DNA from: an uncultured Opitutaceae bacterium
GTDB lineage: Bacteria > Verrucomicrobiota > Verrucomicrobiae > Opitutales > Opitutaceae
Direction: 5' to 3'
Length of the DNA stretch: 5,014 nt
Assembly (NCBI GenBank): GCA_946482625.1
Contig: CAMLSH010000309.1
Coordinates: forward strand, 1-5,014
Positions 1-5,014 of this stretch are shown here, piece after piece. The notes beneath the pieces were generated by a model. It had not been told where the DNA came from, did no database searches, and worked only from the letters and a program-made list of their open reading frames with translations. A program made the translations under genes and the position numbers. Position 1 is the first letter of the stretch, and every line of letters starts with the position of its first letter.

Positions 1-1
1 G

Positions 2-1888
2 AGCTGGACACGTCATGACCTCGAACTCACAGCAACCGAAGACGCCCCGGCCGCCGAGCTCCGGCTTACCTCCACCGCGACGGGCACGTTCTGGCTCGCC
101 GGAGTTTCACTCTTCCCGGTCGAAACCTGGAAGGGGCGTCCCAATGGCCAGCGCCCCGACCTCATGGCGATGCTCGCCGCGCTCAATCCGAAGTTTCTGC
201 GCTTCCCCGGTGGATGTGTCGCGGAGGGCTTCTCCCGCGAGACAGCTATCCGCTGGAAGGATACGATCGGACCGATCGAAGAGCGCCGCGGTCATTGGAG
301 CCTCTGGGGCTACCGTGATACCGGCGGCCTCGGTTACCACGAGTTCCTTATCATGTCCGAGGACCTCGGCGCTGACGCCATGTGGGTCTTCAACGCAGGG
401 CTCTCCTGTCAGGCGCGAGCTCCTGAAGTCGTGCCGCTCGACCAATTGCAGCCGCTCATCCAGGACGCGCTCGACGGGATCGAGTACGCCATTGGCCCGG
501 TCGATTCGCCGTGGGGCGCGCGCCGCGCAGCCGCCGGGCACCCGGCACCATTCCCGCTCAAATACGTGGGGATCGGAAATGAGAATTACGGGCCGGATTA
601 TGACGCGCGTTACAAGTTGTTCTACGACGCCATCAAGGCCCGTTATCCCCAGCTGGAAACCATCGCCAGCGCCGCCGTCTCGTCGGCCCCGGTTGAGATC
701 CTTGACGAGCACTACTATCCCGACCCTGATTATTTCGTAGCGCACCACGATCACTACGATTCCGCTCCGCGCGACGGCCGCAAAATCTTCATCGGCGAGT
801 TCGCCACGATCGTGAACTGCGGCAAGGGCAACCTGCGCGCCGCCGTCGGCGAGGCGGCCTTTCTTCTCGGCCTTGAGCGCAATCCCGATCTCGTCCGGAT
901 GGCCAGCTATGCGCCCTTGTTCAAAAACGTCTTTCATCCCGATCCTTGGAATCCGGACGCTATCGTGTTCGACACCCATCGAGCCTTCGGAACGCCCTCG
1001 TTCCACGTGCTCGAACTCTTCGGGCGCAATCGCGGCGACATGCTTCTCGCCACGACGGTAAACTCACCGCAGCGACTTCCGGCAGGACGCGGCACCGTCG
1101 GGATTGGCACCAGCCAGTCGCAGGCCGAGTTCCGCCACGTCCGCGTGACAGCGAACGATGGCGCGGTCCACGCTCTCCACTTCGCCGCTTTCAGCGACCG
1201 CCGCACGCCCAACTGGGAAGCGCAGTCGGACGGTCTCCGCACCACCGGTATCGGCGATACACTTACCTTGGCCGGTAATCGGGTTTGGGAGACCTTCCGC
1301 TTGGAACTCGAAGCTCGGATCGTTTCTGGCGGCGGCGGTCTGCGCATCCGGCTACTCGACAACGGCCGCGAAAGCGCCGATCGCGACTACATCGAACTCA
1401 CCCTTGGCGGTTCTGCCAACGACGTCTTTCGCCTCGAACGATTTATCGGTTGGACCCAGGAGTCTCTCGCCACCAGCCGTCCCGGCCGCATCGAGCCGGG
1501 ATCATGGCATAAACTCGCGATCGATGTCACCGGCAGTGAGGTCGTCGTCCGCCTCGACGACACAGAGATCCTGAGAGGTAAACGCCGTCCACTACCCGAT
1601 ATCGTCTCCATCGCCACCCTCGATAGCGCCACCGGTGACCTGATCGTGAAGCTCGTGAACACTGCCGCCGAGCCGCGTACCGTCGCCTTCTCACTCGCCG
1701 GAATCCCTGCGCGCGGTATTGGATCGGTCGAGACGATTACGGCGCAGACCCCGGAGGCAGAGAACACCTTCGATTCCCCCCGTGCGGTCGCGCCGGCCGC
1801 CGCCCCGCTCAGTGCCACCGGGTCTGCGTTTCAGCACAAGATTCCCTCCCATGCGGTTCAAGTCCTCCGTCTCAAACCGGCGAACTAG
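2..1888 (+). CDS. GH51 alpha-L-arabinofuranosidase, 5'-truncated by window edge
   Basis: The frame is open from the window edge to TAG at 1886-1888, giving 628 visible residues; the real start lies upstream. GH51 enzymes are retaining glycosidases that remove terminal alpha-L-arabinofuranose from arabinoxylan, arabinan or their oligomers. Visible landmarks (fragment numbering) are VSLFPVETWKGRPNGQRPDL near 36-55, FPGGC at 68-72, IGNENYG with the predicted acid/base Glu194, DEHYY at 235-239, FIGEFA with the predicted nucleophile Glu266, and GTPSFHVLELFGRNRGD just after the barrel. Roughly 361-537 looks like a laminin-G/concanavalin-like beta-sandwich inserted in the C-terminal domain. Residues about 540-628 complete the GH51 C-terminal sandwich, with the family-like ending HAVQVLRLK. 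Both catalytic Glu are present, so the enzyme should be active. The N-terminus is missing, so any signal peptide or N-terminal binding domain cannot be judged. The next gene is 279 bp downstream. The internal ATG at 164 is not the start, because conserved GH51 sequence precedes it. Confidence 0.95.
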   Translation, partial: SWTRHDLELTATEDAPAAELRLTSTATGTFWLAGVSLFPVETWKGRPNGQRPDLMAMLAALNPKFLRFPGGCVAEGFSRETAIRWKDTIGPIEERRGHWSLWGYRDTGGLGYHEFLIMSEDLGADAMWVFNAGLSCQARAPEVVPLDQLQPLIQDALDGIEYAIGPVDSPWGARRAAAGHPAPFPLKYVGIGNENYGPDYDARYKLFYDAIKARYPQLETIASAAVSSAPVEILDEHYYPDPDYFVAHHDHYDSAPRDGRKIFIGEFATIVNCGKGNLRAAVGEAAFLLGLERNPDLVRMASYAPLFKNVFHPDPWNPDAIVFDTHRAFGTPSFHVLELFGRNRGDMLLATTVNSPQRLPAGRGTVGIGTSQSQAEFRHVRVTANDGAVHALHFAAFSDRRTPNWEAQSDGLRTTGIGDTLTLAGNRVWETFRLELEARIVSGGGGLRIRLLDNGRESADRDYIELTLGGSANDVFRLERFIGWTQESLATSRPGRIEPGSWHKLAIDVTGSEVVVRLDDTEILRGKRRPLPDIVSIATLDSATGDLIVKLVNTAAEPRTVAFSLAGIPARGIGSVETITAQTPEAENTFDSPRAVAPAAAPLSATGSAFQHKIPSHAVQVLRLKPAN

Positions 1889-1930
1889 TCACGCGGAGGG
1901 TGAAGGTTTGGTTGTCAGACCAAGCGCCTA

Positions 1931-1970
1931 AAGTGCCTGCCCTTTGGTTTCGTACGGCAGGATAACACTT
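1931..1970. repeat. Imperfect inverted repeat / stem-loop
   Basis: CCTGCC at 1936-1941 pairs with GGCAGG at 1956-1961. The stem continues as AAGTG (1931-1935) against CACTT (1966-1970), with a one-sided ATAA bulge at 1962-1965, making an 11-bp stem with a 14-nt loop. It lies 42 bp after the arabinofuranosidase stop. There is no T-run behind it, so it is not a classical intrinsic terminator. It could be a 3'-end stabilising structure, part of a dispersed intergenic repeat, or chance. Confidence 0.4.
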
Positions 1971-2031
1971 CAGCCTCAGCGCGTCTTTCCGGCAGCTTGC
2001 TTCGACTGTCGGGTCGTTGCTGCAATTCCGG

Positions 2032-2072
2032 GCCTCCCAGAAATCGTCGGCGAAAGCTTCCGACCCGGAGGC
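2032..2072. repeat. Two-tier inverted repeat (stem-internal loop-stem)
   Basis: Outer arms GCCTCC (2032-2037) and GGAGGC (2067-2072) enclose inner arms GTCGG (2046-2050) and CCGAC (2060-2064). The apical loop contains the palindrome AAGCTT. The internal loop is asymmetric (8 nt against 2 nt). The arrangement is seen directly in the sequence; a function as a folded leader or protein-binding site is inference only. Confidence 0.35.
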
Positions 2073-2125
2073 TCGACTCGCAAAACTCGACGAAGATTGA
2101 GCAAGCGCGCGACAGGTGGCGCAAC

Positions 2126-2153
2126 CGCGCGGGCGCGCCGGCGGGCGCGTTTT
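2126..2153 (+). terminator. GC-rich hairpin with T4 just upstream of the transporter start (tentative)
   Basis: CGCGC (2126-2130) can pair with GCGCG (2145-2149), and TTTT follows at 2150-2153. The loop contains the palindrome GGCGCGCC (2132-2139), so alternative folds exist. It resembles a short intrinsic terminator that would stop read-through from the GH51 gene. However, it ends only 14 nt before the transporter ATG, which leaves almost no room for a separate promoter. It could instead act as an attenuator, or be just a GC-biased stretch. Confidence 0.3.
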
Positions 2154-2167
2154 GCTAGGCTGCGTAC

Positions 2168-3415
2168 ATGTTGTCCGCGTCCCATACTTCTTCATCTTCA
2201 AGCCAGACACCGGCGCCACACGCGTGGAGCGCGGTCGGTGCGATGACGTTGTGCGTGTCGCTGCTCATCGCGTCCGAATTCATGCCGGTCAGTCTGTTGA
2301 CGCCGATCGCGGCCGACCTGAACGCGACCGAGGGGATGGCCGGGCAGGCGATTTCCATTTCCGGCCTGTTCGCACTGGTGACCAGCCTGTTCATCGCGAA
2401 CATTGCCGGCCGGTTCGACCGGCGTCACCTCCTGGTGGGATTGACGTTGGTGATGCTCGCTTCGCTCGCCCTGATCGCGATGGCACCAAACTTCGCGGTC
2501 TTGATGGCGGCCCGCGCGCTGCTGGGCATTACGGTTGGAGGATTCTGGTCCCTCTCCACTGCGACGATCATGCGCTTGGTGCCGGAAGAATCGATTCCGA
2601 AGGCGCTCGGCGTGCTCTTCACTGGCAACGCCATGGCGACGGCCTTCGCCGCTCCGCTCGGAAGCTACCTTGGAGATATCATTGGCTGGCGGGGAGTTTT
2701 CTGGGCACTGACGCCGCTCGTGTTGGCGAACTTGATTTGGCAATGGGTGATCCTGCCCTCGATGCGTCCCCAGCAGCCCATACCGGTCATGCGCGTCCTT
2801 GGTCTCCTCAAAAAACGCCAAGTGGCTTTGGCTACCCTCGCACAGATGTTCAGCTACGGTGGCGCCTTCACCATCTTCACCTACCTCCGTCCTTTTCTTG
2901 AAACGAAAGCTCACGTCAGCGTGCCGCAGTTGTCCCTTCTCCTGCTTTCACTGGGTGTTGCCGGTTTCGTCGGCACCTATGGTGCGAGCGTTCTGCTGCG
3001 CCGGCATTTCGATGCGCTTTTGATCGGACTGCCCTTGGCGGTGGGAATCGCCAGCCTCGGGCTTCTCGCAGTGAGCCAGTCTCTCGCGGGAGTCGCCATC
3101 ATGATGTTCCTATGGGGAGCATTCAATTCGGCCATCCCGGTAAGTTGGTCGGCTTGGTTAACCCGCAGCCTCCGCAACGACCCCGAGGCCGGCGGCGGTT
3201 TGATGGTCGGCGCGGTCCAGCTCTCCATCATGCTCGGCGGTGTCTTCGGCGGGGCGCTCCTCGACCGCTGGTCGATCACGGCTACGTTTGTGGGCGGTGT
3301 CGTTCTCCTCGCGCTCGCCGGCATGACGATGGTCTACGCGCAGCGCACGAGCAGTCATGAGGACAACGCGCCTCGAGCGTTGGAGTCGCGTGAACCCGTC
3401 ACGGCTGAGGCATGA
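2168..3415 (+). CDS. MFS transporter, DHA1 family, NepI-like exporter
   Basis: This is a 415-residue inner-membrane protein with the hydrophobic pattern of 12 transmembrane helices, a normal length for the DHA1 drug/metabolite:H+ antiporter group. It has EFMPVSLLTPIAADL at 38-52 ending TM1, a motif-A-like GRFDRR at 81-86, R116 with GITVGGFW (motif B region), RLVPEESIPKALG at 136-148, and AAPLGSYLGDIIGWR at 161-175. The second half has FTYLRP at 237-242 and SWSAWLTRSL at 326-335. From memory, these segments line up closely with E. coli NepI (purine ribonucleoside efflux) and less well with arabinose-efflux SotB. The substrate is therefore inferred and uncertain. I keep the ATG at 2168 because the NepI-like stretch begins near W20, leaving an 18-residue Ser-rich cytoplasmic tail; AGG at 2157-2159 is a weak Shine-Dalgarno. 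Its TGA overlaps an ATG of the regulator frame (ATGA, 3412-3415), so the two are probably co-transcribed. Confidence 0.93.
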   Translation: MLSASHTSSSSSQTPAPHAWSAVGAMTLCVSLLIASEFMPVSLLTPIAADLNATEGMAGQAISISGLFALVTSLFIANIAGRFDRRHLLVGLTLVMLASLALIAMAPNFAVLMAARALLGITVGGFWSLSTATIMRLVPEESIPKALGVLFTGNAMATAFAAPLGSYLGDIIGWRGVFWALTPLVLANLIWQWVILPSMRPQQPIPVMRVLGLLKKRQVALATLAQMFSYGGAFTIFTYLRPFLETKAHVSVPQLSLLLLSLGVAGFVGTYGASVLLRRHFDALLIGLPLAVGIASLGLLAVSQSLAGVAIMMFLWGAFNSAIPVSWSAWLTRSLRNDPEAGGGLMVGAVQLSIMLGGVFGGALLDRWSITATFVGGVVLLALAGMTMVYAQRTSSHEDNAPRALESREPVTAEA

Positions 3416-3516
3416 AGAAGGTTCCACCGCCGGTGCCAGCGCTTGCGCCTCACCGGGATCGCGTTACCCCTTATTTTGCCGGTCGGGTGCATCATATCCA
3501 TCATCGACGGCGACCG

Positions 3517-4422
3517 ATGCCGATTCCCGACAAAACCTCAGCCGAAGCCTACCTCCCTTACACGAAGGCGAAGTCGCTGCGGCCGAGTCGGGGCAAGGCG
3601 TGGCGCGATTTGAAGGCGTGGGTTACCGAACCACTGCGCGAGACTGAGGCGCTGGCCATGCCGGGCGTGAGCGAGGCCTATCTGGCTTGGACGTTTTCGG
3701 GGAGCGCTGAGTTTCAGGAGCGCGAAGGCAACGGACCGTGGATCACGCATCGCATCAATAAGGGTTCATTTTTCCTAACCACAGGTGGCGGCCCGTATGA
3801 ATGCCGTTGGAAGGCGCTGACGCCGGAGCCGTTTCTTTCGATGATGGTTTTCGTCGAATTGCCTCTGCTGAGGCGCGCCATGGCGGAGGTCTTTGGCGCC
3901 AAAGCCTCGAAAGTGCGTCTGCGCGATCTCTCCGCCTTCACCGATCCCGATCTGAGTTGGATGATGGAGGGCGTGCGTCAGGAATTGATGGCGCGCCGCG
4001 CCAGCGTGCTGCGCGTGCAGGGTCTGGCTCAGCTGATCGCCACCCATCTCGCGCGACACTACGCGGAGTTGCCTCAGAATCCCGCAGGAGAAAGCGCGTC
4101 GTTGCCGGGCTTCAAACTCAAGCAGGTGACGGACTGGATCGAGGCCAACCTCAGCGAAGAGTTCGACCTGCCCCGACTCGCGGCCATGGCCGGGCTGAGC
4201 AAGTTTCACTTCCATCGCCTCTTCAAGCAGGCCACCGGTGTGGCCCCGGCGAAGTATCAAATGACCGCGCGCATGAACGAGGCGCGGCGGCGGCTGCGCG
4301 AAACTTCCGATAGCGTTATCGCAATCGCGCTCGATGTAGGATTTTCGAGCGCCAGCCATTTCGCGCAGGTCTTCCGCCGCGAGACGCGGATGACTCCGAG
4401 CGAGTACCGCCGTCAACGCTGA
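3517..4422 (+). CDS. AraC-family transcriptional regulator
   Basis: This is a 301-residue cytoplasmic DNA-binding protein, typical of the AraC/XylS family. The N-terminal half (about 1-180) is a cupin-like effector/dimerisation domain, with SFFLTTGGGPYECRW around 84-98. Residues about 199-301 form the paired helix-turn-helix domain. The first HTH is around LAAMAGLSKFHFHRLFKQ. The second contains VGFSSASHFAQVFRR, followed by the family signature MTPSEYRR at the C-terminus. The same frame is open to an ATG at 3412 (336 residues) that overlaps the transporter stop as ATGA, so translational coupling is possible. I prefer 3517 because the extra 35 residues are Pro/His/Arg-rich with no family resemblance, and their third-position GC is about one half against clearly higher in the body. 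Neither start has a good Shine-Dalgarno. The ligand is unknown. Likely targets are the transporter and the downstream hydrolase. Confidence 0.92.
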   Translation: MPIPDKTSAEAYLPYTKAKSLRPSRGKAWRDLKAWVTEPLRETEALAMPGVSEAYLAWTFSGSAEFQEREGNGPWITHRINKGSFFLTTGGGPYECRWKALTPEPFLSMMVFVELPLLRRAMAEVFGAKASKVRLRDLSAFTDPDLSWMMEGVRQELMARRASVLRVQGLAQLIATHLARHYAELPQNPAGESASLPGFKLKQVTDWIEANLSEEFDLPRLAAMAGLSKFHFHRLFKQATGVAPAKYQMTARMNEARRRLRETSDSVIAIALDVGFSSASHFAQVFRRETRMTPSEYRRQR

Positions 4423-4437
4423 CGGCGACGGCGTTTT
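4408..4437 (+). terminator. Intrinsic terminator-like hairpin spanning the regulator stop codon
   Basis: CGCCGTC (4408-4414) has two possible partners, because GACGGCG occurs twice in tandem (4421-4427 and 4427-4433, sharing one base). Pairing with the first gives an 8-bp stem (4408-4415 with 4420-4427) and an ACGC loop. Pairing with the second gives a 7-bp stem directly followed by TTTT at 4434-4437, the usual intrinsic-terminator layout. The regulator's TGA (4420-4422) sits inside the structure. The T run is short, so termination may be partial. Confidence 0.5.
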
Positions 4438-4464
4438 CAGGCGGTCGCCACCCCGGTCTGCGAT

Positions 4465-4492
4465 TCGAGCAACGGGACTAAAGGTCGAGCAA
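4465..4492 (+). promoter_or_regulatory. Candidate AraC-type operator: 20-bp-spaced direct repeat
   Basis: TCGAGCAA occurs at 4465-4472 and again at 4485-4492, exactly 20 bp apart, about two helical turns. Partial identity extends upstream (GG at 4455/4475, CT at 4458/4478) and downstream (G at 4474/4494 and 4476/4496). AraC-family activators commonly bind direct repeats with about two-turn spacing just upstream of the promoter they control. The site lies between an araC-type gene and the start of the next gene, 49 bp before its ATG. No strong -35/-10 pair is visible downstream, as is common at activator-dependent promoters. Binding by this particular regulator is inference. Confidence 0.4.
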
Positions 4493-4541
4493 TGAGCGGC
4501 GCGCGCGCAGACGTCAGTCCGTGTATCGTCAGGCATCAACC

Positions 4542-5014
4542 ATGAACCTGTCGAAAATCATCCCCACACTGACCGCCGGCCTCGCGTTGTTCGCAGGCCA
4601 GGCATTCGCCCAAGCCGCGTCCTCCAACCTATCCGCCAAATCCATGAAGACCGCAGACCAGACCGATCACTACACCTTCCCGCTGAGCGAAAAAGTCACG
4701 CGGCAGAAGGTGTCGTTTATTAACCGATACGGCATCCGACTCACCGGAGACCTTTATCTGCCGAAAAATCACGACGGCAAAACGCTGCCGGCGCTGGCGG
4801 TCGGCGGCCCCTTCGGCGCGGTCAAGGAACAGTCTTCCGGTCTGTATGCGAACACGATGGCCGCGCGCGGTTTCGTGACGCTGGCCTTTGACCCGTCTTA
4901 CACCGGCGAGAGCGGCGGCGAGCCCCGCAACGTCGCCTCGCCCGACATCAACACCGAGGACTTTAGCGCCGCGGTGGATTTCCTTGGGCTCAACCCGCTG
5001 GTGGACAGGAACCG
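4542..5014 (+). CDS. Secreted alpha/beta hydrolase, 3'-truncated by window edge
   Basis: The frame is open from ATG 4542 to the window end, showing 157 codons. Residues 1-23 form a Sec signal peptide: Lys5, a hydrophobic core, and AFA before a predicted cut after Ala23. The mature protein is therefore periplasmic or exported. The body begins like dienelactone-hydrolase/S15-type alpha/beta hydrolases, such as E. coli YcjY-like proteins. RYGIRLTGDLYLP at 62-74 is the first beta strands, GGPFGAVKEQ at 88-97 is the oxyanion-hole region, and AFDPSYTGESGGEPR at 115-129 is the strand-loop typical of this group. The nucleophile elbow, the other catalytic residues and the C-terminus lie beyond the window, so activity and substrate (ester, peptide or other) cannot be assigned. 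AGG at 4531-4533 is a weak ribosome-binding site, 8 nt before the ATG. A direct repeat upstream suggests control by the adjacent AraC-type protein. Confidence 0.88.
   Translation, partial: MNLSKIIPTLTAGLALFAGQAFAQAASSNLSAKSMKTADQTDHYTFPLSEKVTRQKVSFINRYGIRLTGDLYLPKNHDGKTLPALAVGGPFGAVKEQSSGLYANTMAARGFVTLAFDPSYTGESGGEPRNVASPDINTEDFSAAVDFLGLNPLVDRN

Larger units (their letters stand above)
1889..2167. other. Intergenic region with several inverted repeats
   Basis: This 279-bp stretch lies between the arabinofuranosidase stop and the transporter start. I see no credible gene in it: the minus-strand frames that cross it run into both flanking genes and have no recognisable domain. It holds two imperfect stem-loops (1931-1970 and 2032-2072) and a GC-rich hairpin with a T run (2126-2153), listed separately. 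I found no convincing sigma-70 -35/-10 pair. The length and structure fit a transcription-unit boundary between the GH51 gene and the transporter. Confidence 0.6.

Noticed and set aside
107..1006. Minus-strand open frame of 299 codons opposite the arabinofuranosidase
   Set aside because: It lies entirely opposite a well-conserved GH51 frame with intact catalytic motifs. GC-rich codon bias produces such long antisense frames, and it has no recognisable domain.
1908..1923. TTGGT/ACCAA hairpin after the arabinofuranosidase stop as a terminator
   Set aside because: It has only 5 bp and no following T run; too weak to call.
2097..2104. TTGAGCAA, a 7/8 match to the proposed AraC half-site, upstream of the transporter
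   Set aside because: No partner copy exists at 20-21 bp spacing, so a single near-match of 8 bp is expected by chance.
1872..2219. Minus-strand frame of 115 codons crossing the intergenic gap
   Set aside because: It overlaps the ends of both flanking genes, shows no domain and has no clear start signal. It could be a decayed remnant, but nothing supports this beyond openness.
2198..2914. Minus-strand frame of 238 codons opposite the transporter
   Set aside because: It is a shadow of the transmembrane-coding strand; the translation is highly polar and low in complexity.
3416..3516. Possible separate promoter for the AraC gene (TTGCCG at 3476-3481, CATATC at 3493-3498)
   Set aside because: The spacer is only 11 bp, incompatible with a sigma-70 promoter; other pairings are too far apart.
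4521..4530. TATCGT at 4524-4529 as a -10 element for the hydrolase gene
   Set aside because: It matches only 4 of 6 positions, and no -35-like hexamer lies 16-18 bp upstream in the GCGCGC tract; not reported as a promoter.
3775..4539. Minus-strand open frame of 254 codons opposite the AraC gene, which would be divergent from the hydrolase
   Set aside because: It is antisense to clear AraC HTH coding sequence, and its translation is Arg/His-rich with no family features.

Overview
This is GC-rich bacterial DNA with four genes, all on the + strand. Two of them are cut by the window edges. The order is a GH51 alpha-L-arabinofuranosidase (5' end missing), a 12-TM DHA1/NepI-like MFS exporter, an AraC-family regulator, and the first 157 codons of a secreted alpha/beta hydrolase (3' end missing). 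The hydrolase has a clear Sec signal peptide, and the arabinofuranosidase uses the long architecture found in plant-polysaccharide degraders. Together these suggest a carbohydrate-degrading Gram-negative heterotroph. Weak Shine-Dalgarno sequences and the overall protein flavour would fit Verrucomicrobiota (Opitutales-like), but this is an impression, not a demonstration.

Layout: 2-1888 is the GH51 catalytic barrel plus a C-terminal beta-sandwich that carries a large laminin-G-like insertion. 1889-2167 is a non-coding gap with several inverted repeats and, just before the next gene, a GC-rich hairpin followed by TTTT. 2168-3415 is the MFS transporter. The AraC reading frame opens with an ATGA overlap at 3412, but I place the likely start at 3517; the gene ends at 4422. 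A terminator-like hairpin spans its stop codon. 4438-4541 is a short intergenic region holding an 8-bp direct repeat with exactly 20-bp periodicity, a plausible AraC-type operator. 4542-5014 is the hydrolase.

How the genes may work together: the transporter and regulator look like a two-gene unit, and the regulator may control the hydrolase through the direct repeat. The arabinofuranosidase is separated by 279 bp and may belong to an upstream hemicellulose-utilisation locus. The transporter most resembles purine-nucleoside/sugar-type exporters rather than a sugar importer, so a direct pathway link to arabinose is not supported. I found no mobile element, CRISPR array, tRNA or rRNA. Every gene belongs to a known family; the most interesting parts are regulatory (the 4465-4492 repeat, the structured 1889-2167 gap) and the GH51 domain insertion.
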